Shown: positions 48,840 through 56,091 of the stretch, one piece after another
Position numbering within the stretch: position 1 is the stretch's first letter
Layout: the number at the start of each line of letters is the position of its first letter
Assembly (NCBI GenBank): GCA_902788805.1
Contig: CADALO010000006.1
Span: 62,001-126,000 of the forward strand
Length of the DNA: 64,000 nucleotides
Source: an uncultured Bacteroidota bacterium
GTDB lineage: Bacteria; Bacteroidota; Bacteroidia; Bacteroidales; P3
Direction of reading: 5' to 3'
Translations under genes and position numbers: made by a program
The notes under the pieces: model-generated
The model's database searches: none
Seen by the model: the letters and a program-made list of their open reading frames with translations, nothing else
Told to the model about the DNA's origin: nothing

Positions 48840-49205
48840 ATGGCACACTTCGAAGATTTAGTCGTATGGCAGGATGCAAAAACCTTAACAATAGCCATTT
48901 ACAAAATAATGAGAGACATAAAAGACTATGGCTTCCGCGATCAGATTCAAAGAGCCTCCGTCTCAATAATGAATAACATTGCCGAAGGAAGTGACGCTGG
49001 TTCTGAAGCAACGAACATACGCTTTCTAAATATTGCCAAAGGCAGCTGTTCTGAAGTAAGGAGTATGTTACACCTATGTCACGACTTAGGCTATTGCACA
49101 ATAGAACAACAAGAAAAGTTGATTGGCTCAACACGAAAAATAAGTGCTTCAATCAACAACCTAATCAAATACATATCCAACAAAAACACAACCAACAAAC
49201 CTTAG
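48840..49205 (+). CDS. Four-helix-bundle protein (S23 / 23S rRNA intervening-sequence protein family)
   Basis: 121 aa. FEDLVVWQDAKTLTIAIYKIM, DYGFRDQIQRASVSIMNNIAEGS, TNIRFLNIAKGSCSEVRSMLHLCHDLGY are the family's conserved helices. Relatives occur inside rRNA intervening sequences and as stray genes elsewhere; the related Avd protein assists diversity-generating retroelements, but no reverse transcriptase is present here. The gene is flanked by inverted A/T-rich repeats, so it looks like an inserted small element between gyrB and pepE. Confidence 0.9.
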   Translation: MAHFEDLVVWQDAKTLTIAIYKIMRDIKDYGFRDQIQRASVSIMNNIAEGSDAGSEATNIRFLNIAKGSCSEVRSMLHLCHDLGYCTIEQQEKLIGSTRKISASINNLIKYISNKNTTNKP

Positions 49206-49289
49206 AACATTCAAACCCTTAAACCTTAAAACCCTTAAACCCTTAAACCTTAAAACCCTTAAACCTTAAAACCTTAAAACCCTAAACCA
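49206..49289. repeat. CCCTTAAACCTTAAAA-type array, right flank of the four-helix-bundle gene
   Basis: A run of CCCTTAAA and CCTTAAAA units over 75 bp, ending at CCCTAAACCA before the pepE ATG. It is inverted relative to the TTTTAGGG repeat on the other side of the small gene. It resembles the 16-bp array before nfo at 56031. Confidence 0.8.
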
Positions 49290-50039
49290 ATGGATAAACG
49301 CAACCTGCTACTTATCAGCAACTCAACTATGCGCGGCGAGGCTTACCTTGGCTGGTGCAAAGATATGATTGCAGACTTCTGCAAACGACACAACGTAAAG
49401 AAAGTGCTCTTCATCCCCTACGCAGGCGTGAGCCTGGCTGAAGGCGGCCTGACCAAGAGCTACGACGCATACGAAAAGAAAGTGGCTGCAGTGTATGCCG
49501 AATTTGGAGTAAAGCTTCAATCGGCACACCACAAAGCACTGCCCATCAATGCAGTGTATGATACCGACTGCGTGGCTGTAGGCGGTGGCAACACCTTCCA
49601 TCTGGTCAAGGAACTGCAGCGCACGGGTCTGATGCAGGCCATCCGCCAGCGTGCCTTCGACGGTATGCCGTATATGGGTTGGAGCGCAGGCTCGAATGTG
49701 GCTGGCCCCACACTCTGCACCACCAACGATATGCCTATCGTGATGCCGGCCTCGTTCGACTGTATGGGCATCGTGCCGTTCCAGATCAACCCGCACTACA
49801 CCGACTTCTTCGACCCGAAGCACGGTGGCGAGACACGCGACGACCGCTTGAAAGAGTACATTATGGTTAACCCCAAGGCTACTGTTGCAGCCATCCGCGA
49901 GGCAACCGCCCTGCTGCTTGAGGACGGCAAGCTCAAACTCATAGGCAAGCCCAACAAGATGAAGGTCTTCAAGACCAAGATGGAGAACACCAAAGAATAC
50001 GGCCTGCGTAGCAACATCGACTTCCTGCTGAAAGCATAA
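49290..50039 (+). CDS. pepE: Dipeptidase E (alpha-aspartyl dipeptidase, family S51)
   Basis: 249 aa, slightly longer than the usual 230-240. NLLLISNSTMRGEAYLGWC, VLFIPYAG, AVGGGNTFHLVKELQRTGL and the nucleophile elbow GWSAGSN (S132) with FQINPHYTDF are the S51 signature. It hydrolyses dipeptides with N-terminal Asp in the cytoplasm. The last 123 bp are repeated at 50771-50893 with five differences, all synonymous. The start lies directly behind an A/T-rich repeat array. Confidence 0.93.
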   Translation: MDKRNLLLISNSTMRGEAYLGWCKDMIADFCKRHNVKKVLFIPYAGVSLAEGGLTKSYDAYEKKVAAVYAEFGVKLQSAHHKALPINAVYDTDCVAVGGGNTFHLVKELQRTGLMQAIRQRAFDGMPYMGWSAGSNVAGPTLCTTNDMPIVMPASFDCMGIVPFQINPHYTDFFDPKHGGETRDDRLKEYIMVNPKATVAAIREATALLLEDGKLKLIGKPNKMKVFKTKMENTKEYGLRSNIDFLLKA

Positions 50040-50094
50040 GACACAAACAGTCAGTCTTTTAATACATTAAACAACACAATTAACTAAAATCATT

Positions 50095-50658
50095 ATGAAA
50101 TCAAAACTGAGACCACTCCTCATTGCTATGCTGGCAACCGTTATGGTAGCCTGTGGAGAAAAAGACAACGACGGACAGACTCCTAACGACAACAACAATG
50201 GCAACAACCAGACGTCAACCATTGCTGTCGGTCGTATCGGCAACGGAAGCATCACCATTGGCGATTACCCCAACCCAAATGCCTACGGCATTGATTTCGA
50301 CAAGGACGGTGTACTGGAATTCAGCATCAACGGCGAAGGCGACAACACCTATCTGGCATACCAGTGGACCGAAGGCGGCAACAACATTGTCGCTTCTACG
50401 TCAGCTTGGGACTATCTGGCCCCGCTTGCTCAGAACACCGTCATCGGTCCCCAGAGCAATTTCGCAGGCCAAGGCGACGCTATGTTTGAGGACTTCAACT
50501 CGCTCCCCGAAAAGTTCTATGTAGGCTGCCGCTTCGTGCTTTCCGACGGCGTACACTATGGCTGGATTTCAGTACGGTACCAGAACGGCACGCTGAATTG
50601 GGAGAAATGTGCCTACAACACCAACAAAAACGAGTCTATCGAGGCCGGCAAAGAGTAA
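50095..50658 (+). CDS. Putative lipoprotein of unknown function
   Basis: 187 aa. Signal peptide with lipobox VMVAC (Cys20), followed by a polar D/N/G/Q-rich spacer of about 20 residues typical of surface lipoproteins. Then comes a compact beta-rich domain (GNGSITIGDYPNPNAYGIDFDKDGVLEFSI, DGVHYGWISVRYQNGTLNWEKCAYNT). FDKDGVLEF resembles a calcium-binding D-x-D-x-x loop, but this is uncertain. A hairpin 25 bp after the stop ends the unit. The family was not identified. Confidence 0.75.
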   Translation: MKSKLRPLLIAMLATVMVACGEKDNDGQTPNDNNNGNNQTSTIAVGRIGNGSITIGDYPNPNAYGIDFDKDGVLEFSINGEGDNTYLAYQWTEGGNNIVASTSAWDYLAPLAQNTVIGPQSNFAGQGDAMFEDFNSLPEKFYVGCRFVLSDGVHYGWISVRYQNGTLNWEKCAYNTNKNESIEAGKE

Positions 50659-50682
50659 TCTTGCCATAATCACAGACACCAC

Positions 50683-50720
50683 ACGTAGCCGGCCCTGCTG
50701 CAATGCAGAGCCGGCTACGT
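50683..50720. terminator. Terminator-like hairpin after the lipoprotein gene
   Basis: Stem ACGTAGCCGGC / GCCGGCTACGT, 11 bp perfect, with an inner CTGC/GCAG stem. It is not followed by a strict T-run. It shares the TAGCCG stem sequence with the hairpins at 50915 and 60454. Confidence 0.65.
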
Positions 50721-50770
50721 AATTCTTACCAATATTCTTTGATAATTATTTTTTGCCGTGTCGGTAAAAT

Positions 50771-50893
50771 CTTGAGGATGGCAAGCTCAAACTCATAGGC
50801 AAGCCAAACAAGATGAAGGTCTTCAAGACCAAAATGGAGAACACCAAGGAATACGGCCTGCGTAGCAACATCGACTTCCTGCTGAAAGCTTAA
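50771..50893 (+). pseudogene. Duplicate of the pepE 3' end (123 bp)
   Basis: It matches 49917-50039, the last 40 codons and stop of pepE, without gaps. Five differences were counted by eye, all at third codon positions and all synonymous (GAC/GAT, CCC/CCA, AAG/AAA, AAA/AAG, GCA/GCT). The sequence before 50771 is unrelated and no start exists, so this is a truncated remnant of a second pepE copy. It lies 61 bp before the transposase gene. Confidence 0.88.
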
Positions 50894-50914
50894 AAAACAC
50901 ATTTGGACAACTGA

Positions 50915-50946
50915 TTTTAGCCGTGGGTATGCACCTGCGGCTAAAA
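50915..50946. repeat. Imperfect hairpin just upstream of the RAYT-like gene (candidate REP)
   Basis: Stem TTTTAGCCG / CGGCTAAAA, a symmetric TG/TG internal mismatch, then GGT / ACC with loop ATGC. It ends 7 bp before the transposase ATG. Mismatched GC-containing hairpins next to a Y1 transposase gene are what REP/RAYT systems look like, but copies elsewhere would be needed to prove it. Confidence 0.55.
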
Positions 50947-50953
50947 AAATTAT

Positions 50954-51973
50954 ATGGACAAAAAAACATTTGAGCAGCAGAAACCATTTGCAAGGGACCG
51001 TATTCCATCGATGAAACGACGCTGTATCGATCACGATTACAGGGAACGGCGCATATATATGGTGACGCTTGTCGTGGAAGGACGCAGAAAACTCTTTGGC
51101 GAAGTAATAGGCCACAGCAACGCGCCTAAAGGAAGCGTGGAGGCACCACGGATGGAGCTTTCGGTTCTGGGAGAGGCCGTGCAGCGATGCTGGTTGGAAA
51201 TACCACAGCACTACCCCGAAGTCAGTCTGCTGGCACTGCAGCTGATGCCCGACCACCTGCACGGCATCCTCTTCGTGAAAAAGACGATGGAAGAGCATCT
51301 TGGCACAGTGATAAAAGGTTTCAAAACAGGCTGCAATAAGGAGTACCGGCAGTTAGTAGGGTATGTTGCGACAATGTCGCAACACACATCACAACCACGC
51401 CATACTGGCCACGAACGCGGACTTCTGTTCGAACGAGGCTACAACGACCGCATCCTGCTGCAGGACGGCCAACTGCAACGCTGGATAGACTACCTCGCCG
51501 ACAACCCGTGCCGACTTCTCGCCAAAAGAGAGCATCCTAATCTCTTCCGTGTGCGGTTCGGCTTGGAGTACGCCGGACAGACCTACGCCGCCATTGGCAA
51601 CCGCTTCCTGCTCGACCGACCCACAAAGCTGCAGGTACAGTGCTCCCGCAGCCTCACAAAAGAACAGAGACAGGCCACCGTGGAACATTACCTCGCAGCG
51701 GCACGGCAGGGTGCCGTGTTGGTGTCGCCCGCCATCAGCGAAGGCGAGAAAGCCGTTATGCGCGCCGCCCTTGAGGCTCACCTGCCACTCATCTTCCTTT
51801 CAGCCAACAGCTTCACCCCCTTTACCAAACCTGGAGGAACCTTCACCGAGGCCTGTTCCCAAGGCAACCTTCTAATCCTCTCCCCTTGGGGCGACCGCAC
51901 CTCCACACAATCCATCACCCGCGCCGAATGCCTCGCCCTAAACGCGATGACAAAGAAGATAACAACAATCTAG
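50954..51973 (+). CDS. Y1 transposase, RAYT/TnpA-REP-like, with C-terminal SLOG-like domain
   Basis: 339 aa. N-terminal Y1 HUH-nuclease domain: YMVTLVVEGRRKLFG, then LALQLMPDHLHGILFV with H101-x-H103, then RGYNDRILLQDGQLQRWIDYLADNP, in which Y180 is the likely nucleophile. Residues 230-339 look like a SLOG/DprA-type Rossmann domain (RQGAVLVSPAISEGEKAVM, LPLIFLSANSF, TKPGGTFTEACSQGNLLILSPW). HUH enzymes cut single strands at hairpins. The fused domain's job is unknown. A 21-bp palindrome lies inside the frame at 51364-51384. Confidence 0.85.
   Translation: MDKKTFEQQKPFARDRIPSMKRRCIDHDYRERRIYMVTLVVEGRRKLFGEVIGHSNAPKGSVEAPRMELSVLGEAVQRCWLEIPQHYPEVSLLALQLMPDHLHGILFVKKTMEEHLGTVIKGFKTGCNKEYRQLVGYVATMSQHTSQPRHTGHERGLLFERGYNDRILLQDGQLQRWIDYLADNPCRLLAKREHPNLFRVRFGLEYAGQTYAAIGNRFLLDRPTKLQVQCSRSLTKEQRQATVEHYLAAARQGAVLVSPAISEGEKAVMRAALEAHLPLIFLSANSFTPFTKPGGTFTEACSQGNLLILSPWGDRTSTQSITRAECLALNAMTKKITTI
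51364..51384. repeat. 21-bp perfect palindrome inside the transposase gene
   Basis: Arms TGTTGCGACA and TGTCGCAACA around a single A. It encodes about residues 138-144 (VATMSQH), between the HUH block and the tyrosine block, where the family is variable. It keeps the frame, so it may be an inserted short palindromic element. Confidence 0.7.
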
Positions 51974-52093
51974 ACTTCTAATAGCAGCAAACGATTATCC
52001 TGCGTCACTGCGAAAAGATATGCATTGGTACGGGATATGTTTTCTGGCAGGGAATACCCTCTCCTTATTAATACACAACCACCATAATTACAG

Positions 52094-52573
52094 TCATTTA
52101 ATAATATCATATATATCAGAGCCGTGATCATAGTAATCATCAAACTCGTTATAATAAGAATATGTATATTTTAATGAACTATATGACTGAGAAAACTCAT
52201 ATGTAAAACTTCCATCAATGCTTTCATCTACCCTCTTGTATACAGTCTTGCCTCCCTTTGAATCTTTTGTCGACAACTTAATAATGACCTTTTTTGATAT
52301 ATTTTTAATCACATCAGCTTTAAATTCATCAAAACTTGGTCCACCAAAATATGTATTATGAGAATGTGACATCGTTTTTATTCCTTCGTCAACAAATTGA
52401 ATAGCTATCCATTCAATTTGAGATTCGTCTCCTGTTTTTTCAATATGTTGATAAAAGTATATTTCGCCATTGCGAGGTTTGGTTGTTTGAGCAATGCTTC
52501 CAGATGGATAGAAAGGCAATGCTATCATACAAAACATAGCAAGTTTTGTCAATGCTTTTACTATTTGTTTCAT
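52094..52573 (-). CDS. Exported protein of unknown function
   Basis: 159 aa. N-terminal signal peptide of about 29 residues (MKQIVKALTKLAMFCMIALP, ending SIAQ). The mature part is polar and tyrosine-rich near the C-terminus (SLKYTYSYYNEFDDYYDHGSDIYDI), without a motif I recognise. No partner gene overlaps it. A diverged copy of the repeat also seen at 53520-53750 lies in front of its start. Confidence 0.6.
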   Translation of the reverse strand: MKQIVKALTKLAMFCMIALPFYPSGSIAQTTKPRNGEIYFYQHIEKTGDESQIEWIAIQFVDEGIKTMSHSHNTYFGGPSFDEFKADVIKNISKKVIIKLSTKDSKGGKTVYKRVDESIDGSFTYEFSQSYSSLKYTYSYYNEFDDYYDHGSDIYDIIK

Positions 52574-52599
52574 CTTATAAATGGCGTTTTATACTGTTG

Positions 52600-52830
52600 C
52601 CTCTCAGTTCAAAAACTCTTCTGCACCTCGACGATCTATTATCAAAAAAACAGGAAGCGTGGTGCTAGTACATTCTTTCTTAGATAGAGGTTCTAGCAAT
52701 ATCCTTGCAAAGAGAAGATGCAAATAGTCCACGTTGAAGTACGTAAACCACCACACAAATTCTACCTTATTATATAATTTACTATGTTCCTATCCGCAGA
52801 AAGAGCGTAACGCTTCGTCAATTCCATTTG
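52600..52830 (-). repeat. Diverged copy of an approximately 230-bp repeat, minus-strand oriented
   Basis: Read on the minus strand it shares ordered blocks with 53520-53750: GCGTTA.GCTC, CGTGGACT, an ..AAGG.. block, ACCTC, CCACG and a final G.A.GG.GC..GAAGAGTT block. Both copies lie just upstream of a minus-strand gene for an exported protein. It has no coding capacity. Similarity was judged by eye and is moderate. Confidence 0.5.
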
Positions 52831-52831
52831 G

Positions 52832-53497
52832 TTAAAACCTAAACGTTAATGCCAAACCGCTCGCTAAAGTATTATTTGTACTGCTTTTTATTATTGATGG
52901 CGAAATAGACAGCATAGCGGTATGCTTCAATTGGTTCCTAAGTGCATCAGCCTGACTTTTATATGAATTCTCACTTGAATTAAACAATGAAATCTCTCCC
53001 AAAAGAACGGCCGATGTCGCGAGGGTTCCGACAATTATTGTAGCCCCCTCACCCCAATCATTAACCACCCCGATAGCAATAGTTCCTCCTAACACAGCAA
53101 AGCAAGAAATAGTTCCGACCCAATTTCCAACTGCGTTAATATGCTTTGCCTTTGCTTCCAAATCAGCAATACGAGAGAGTAGAATCGCATCAGACATATC
53201 ATTTGATGTTACTTGAGAGGATGTAGTTTGAGGTTGTTGCGCTGGTTTTTCAACTGGCTCATTGAAAACATCCACATCTCCATTCGAATAAACAATCTTA
53301 AACACCTTCTCTATGGAAATAGCAAAAGTTGGTCCTTGTTGATTGTTCCATCTTTTGAATTCAACGTAATCCTCGTTAACACTTAGTATCTTAGCCTCAA
53401 CTTTTGTACCATCCTTTTTATGGATAACATCCTGTGCAAATGCGGTGCTTGTACATAAAACTACTGCAAACACACCAATCAAACATCTTATACGCAT
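52832..53497 (-). CDS. Exported/membrane protein of unknown function
   Basis: 221 aa. Signal peptide (MRIRCLIGVFAVVLCTSTAFA, cleaved before QDV). Residues 22-75 form a small domain found in Bacteroidetes exported proteins (DVIHKKDGTKVEAKILSVNEDYVEFKRW, ISIEKVFKIVYSNGDVD). A helical region with LLSRIADLEAKAKHINAVGNWVGTI and two hydrophobic stretches follow. The role is unknown. A good minus-strand promoter at 53763-53793 probably drives it through a 250-nt leader. Confidence 0.65.
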   Translation of the reverse strand: MRIRCLIGVFAVVLCTSTAFAQDVIHKKDGTKVEAKILSVNEDYVEFKRWNNQQGPTFAISIEKVFKIVYSNGDVDVFNEPVEKPAQQPQTTSSQVTSNDMSDAILLSRIADLEAKAKHINAVGNWVGTISCFAVLGGTIAIGVVNDWGEGATIIVGTLATSAVLLGEISLFNSSENSYKSQADALRNQLKHTAMLSISPSIIKSSTNNTLASGLALTFRF

Positions 53498-53519
53498 AAT
53501 ATTTATGGCAGATATGCCG

Positions 53520-53750
53520 CTGCCACTCCGGTTCCATAACTCTTCCGTGCCGCGTTGAGTTTAATATAAAACAAGACGTGGCACCGTATGCCACTTCTCC
53601 CTACGGAGGTCGTGAGAATTACCTTAAAACGAAGAATAGGATACAGTCCACGCTATACACGCGAACCGCCATACCGTCCTTGCGTTTTATTGGAAGTTTC
53701 TCACGTTTCCGTAGGCAAGAGTCGAGCATAACGCCTCGTGGTTTTCGTCT
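53520..53750 (-). repeat. Structured approximately 230-bp repeat in the leader of the gene at 52832 (candidate RNA)
   Basis: It contains a long imperfect inverted repeat: 53600-53618 (CCTACGGAGGTCGTGAGAA) pairs with 53698-53715 (TTCTCACGTTTCCGTAGG), and the pairing extends inward toward CTTAAAACG / CGTTTTATT. It also contains hairpin GTGGCA-TACGG-TGCCAC (about 53579-53595). It is transcribed leftward from the promoter at 53763-53793. A diverged copy lies at 52600-52830. Confidence 0.6.
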
Positions 53751-53762
53751 AAAACCAACTGC

Positions 53763-53793
53763 AAAAATACATACTTTTCTCAAACTGACCAAA
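53763..53793 (-). promoter_or_regulatory. Full Bacteroidetes promoter, minus strand
   Basis: On the minus strand TTTG (53790-53793), 19 nt, then TATTTTTG (53763-53770). Both elements and the spacing fit the Bacteroides consensus. Transcription would run through the structured repeat into the gene ending at 52832. Confidence 0.75.
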
Positions 53794-53799
53794 TTTATT

Positions 53800-53830
53800 T
53801 TTGCCGTGTCAACGAAAAAGTGTATTTTTG
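53800..53830 (+). promoter_or_regulatory. Full Bacteroidetes promoter for the S41 protease gene
   Basis: TTTG (53800-53803), 19 nt, TATTTTTG (53823-53830), 38 bp before the ATG at 53869. It is divergent from the promoter at 53763-53793; the two -33 elements are 6 bp apart. Confidence 0.78.
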
Positions 53831-53868
53831 CAGTCAAATAAGCCAAACAAAAACCAGAACCTATCATT

Positions 53869-56028
53869 ATGAAAACACGTAAATTATTGCTGTTTGCATT
53901 GCTGCTGGCAGCAACAAACATCCAAGCACAAGTTTGGATTTGGCCCATTGCGGGGCAAAAGACGGGTGCCAACATCCTTAGTCAGCCAAACACCCACATC
54001 GACAAAGAGCTCAACGAAAGCGACCTGTTCATAGGTGGAACGGAAGGCAACGCAGTGGTATGTCCTGTAGACGGCATTATCGAAGATATCAGCATTGTAT
54101 TCATCCCAAAGCTATTCTCGGTATACGGTCCAAAATATGACAAAATCGACAATTGGGACAAGGAAATCGCTTCCTTTAAATGCGATTTCAGTTTCTATGA
54201 CCCTAAATACACCTCAGGCCAGCTGAGAGTCGGGTTGACCGACGGGCGTGTGATTCAACTAAGTGGTCTATACGGCAAATACTCCTTCCATAAAGGTCAA
54301 AAGGTAAAAGCAGGCGACACGCTGGGACTACTAAGCTATTCATACAGAGGTATAAAGAAACCGTCGCTCCGCTTTCAGGTCTTTAACAAGGGAGGATACA
54401 ATATAGACCCGATGGGACCATTCGGTCTTGAAAGCACATTTAACCTTGAGCCTATTGTACGTGAGGACCCGATATCTGTCGAGCATCTGCGCGAAGACCT
54501 CACTATCTTCGAGAAAGTGTTTGTCGAGCTCTACCCATCGCTGAACGAGCGGATGAGCAAAGAGGCGTTCCACGACAGTATGGAAGCCCTGCGGCAGTCG
54601 ATTACCAAGCCCACCCCGCACCATTCTTTAGAGCCTATGGCCCGACTCACATACCTGATTCACGACAGCCATATAACACCACTGCCCGACAACCTCGACA
54701 ACCAGGTAATAAGGGATATCTACTGGCCAAAGCTATACTTCGTTTGGTGCGATGATTCAATCCACGTGATGAGGGCTGCCAAAGGTTATGAGCAATATGT
54801 TGGCCGGACAGTGAAAAGCATCGACGGTATGCCAGCGCACGACTATGTGCATCAGGCTGTTAAATACACAGTAAAGTACGACCTCAACGTGCAGAGTATG
54901 ATAGACGAGCAGCTTATACTAATGCAAAGAGTCATTTCTTTCCTGCACCCTGATGCCAATGCCAACACAAAAATGCACGTCGTCTTCCACGACGGCGAGG
55001 AGGCTGACATACCTTTCGCCAAGGTTCCAATACATTATGAGGGCGCTGACGAACAGAGATTCATTGCTTGGAGAAACATCAACCGCAATCCCGACCCGGA
55101 CAGCGTATACACTGCACTGATGCTGAACGACTCAACGGCATACCTTTCAATCCGTTCCTTTGAGATACCGCCAAAAACTCTCGAAAATATGCTGCAATGG
55201 ATTGGAAATTGCAGGGCTGACAATATGATTGTCGACGTGCGCAACAACGATGGCGGCGACTCCAAAGCAATGAAAAGTCTGTTGGCCTGTTTTGCGCAGA
55301 AGCCTATGAACCGTCAGAAAGGAAGCCATCTCTTTGTGAACAAACGCAGCGGCTTCGAGGGACTGAAATACTGCGAGAACCTCAGACCTGAAGACACACT
55401 TTTCCCTAACTACATACAAATGAAAGGCAAGCCCGGATTCTATTGTTTCGACACTGCTGAAACGACATCCTGCATTATGCCCGACAGCGCCCACCAATAC
55501 AAGGGCCGCGTCTATGTGCTCACCAACGGCCGTTCGTTGTCGTGTGCCACCATCTTCCCTGCCGTTCTGGTTCGCAACCGCCGCGGTGTCAGCGTTGGCC
55601 GCGAGACAGGCTCTGCATACCACTTCATCAATGCCTATGAAAGTGCCCATATAATGCTCCCCAACCTGATGCGAGTAATAGCCATACCAATGGTAAAGGT
55701 GGTGTTCGACACCACCGTATGCGCCCGCACACCTTGGGGGCGCGGTCTGTTGCCAGACCATAATGTACCTCTGACCTACAGAGAACTGATAATGGGCGAC
55801 GACGGCGAGACCGACGTGATGCTCGAATACGCCCTGCAACTTATTGCTGATGGCAAATACCTCAGTGCTGAAGACCCCTTTGCAGAGTCCGATGCACCCA
55901 AGCATAACAACCATTTGTGGATATGGATTGCCGCCGCTATTGGAGTCACATCCCTACTCGCCATACTAATACGATCAAAACGAAGAACAAAGAACCAACA
56001 ACAAACCCCTATAACCCTACAACCTTAA
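53869..56028 (+). CDS. S41-family peptidase with degenerate M23-like N-terminal domain
   Basis: 719 aa. Signal peptide (MKTRKLLLFALLLAATNIQA, cleaved before QVW). Residues 25-185 look like an M23/LytM fold (IAGQKTGANIL, NAVVCPVDGIIEDIS, KVKAGDTLGLLSY), but the zinc-ligand HxH is replaced (PSLRFQVF), so zinc catalysis is unlikely. The C-terminal S41 domain has MIVDVRNNDGGDSKAM and TNGRSLSCATIF, with S556 or S558 as the nucleophile. A transmembrane helix near residues 680-700 and a basic tail follow. It probably acts in the periplasm on a peptide or cell-wall protein. Confidence 0.82.
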   Translation: MKTRKLLLFALLLAATNIQAQVWIWPIAGQKTGANILSQPNTHIDKELNESDLFIGGTEGNAVVCPVDGIIEDISIVFIPKLFSVYGPKYDKIDNWDKEIASFKCDFSFYDPKYTSGQLRVGLTDGRVIQLSGLYGKYSFHKGQKVKAGDTLGLLSYSYRGIKKPSLRFQVFNKGGYNIDPMGPFGLESTFNLEPIVREDPISVEHLREDLTIFEKVFVELYPSLNERMSKEAFHDSMEALRQSITKPTPHHSLEPMARLTYLIHDSHITPLPDNLDNQVIRDIYWPKLYFVWCDDSIHVMRAAKGYEQYVGRTVKSIDGMPAHDYVHQAVKYTVKYDLNVQSMIDEQLILMQRVISFLHPDANANTKMHVVFHDGEEADIPFAKVPIHYEGADEQRFIAWRNINRNPDPDSVYTALMLNDSTAYLSIRSFEIPPKTLENMLQWIGNCRADNMIVDVRNNDGGDSKAMKSLLACFAQKPMNRQKGSHLFVNKRSGFEGLKYCENLRPEDTLFPNYIQMKGKPGFYCFDTAETTSCIMPDSAHQYKGRVYVLTNGRSLSCATIFPAVLVRNRRGVSVGRETGSAYHFINAYESAHIMLPNLMRVIAIPMVKVVFDTTVCARTPWGRGLLPDHNVPLTYRELIMGDDGETDVMLEYALQLIADGKYLSAEDPFAESDAPKHNNHLWIWIAAAIGVTSLLAILIRSKRRTKNQQQTPITLQP

Positions 56029-56030
56029 AT

Positions 56031-56091
56031 CCTTTTAACCCTAAAACCTTTTAACCCTAAAACCCTTTAACCCTAAAACCCTTTAACCCTT
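56031..56091. repeat. 16-bp tandem repeat (CCTTTTAACCCTAAAA) x3.8 before nfo
   Basis: Units at 56031, 56047, 56063 and 56079; the last is partial. The array ends at the ATG of nfo and so occupies the whole spacer where a ribosome-binding site would be. It resembles the A/T-rich array before pepE. Confidence 0.92.

Noticed and set aside
48840-49205. Four-helix-bundle protein as the Avd part of a diversity-generating retroelement
   Set aside because: No reverse transcriptase, template repeat or variable repeat lies nearby.
53619-53975. 118-codon minus-strand frame across the leader repeat and the start of the S41 gene
   Set aside because: It overlaps the S41 signal peptide region and two promoters, and most of it is the structured repeat. 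A spurious frame is more likely.
56031-56091. Telomere-like CCCTAAAA repeats
   Set aside because: They are short internal arrays between ordinary bacterial genes. The resemblance to telomeric sequence is coincidental.
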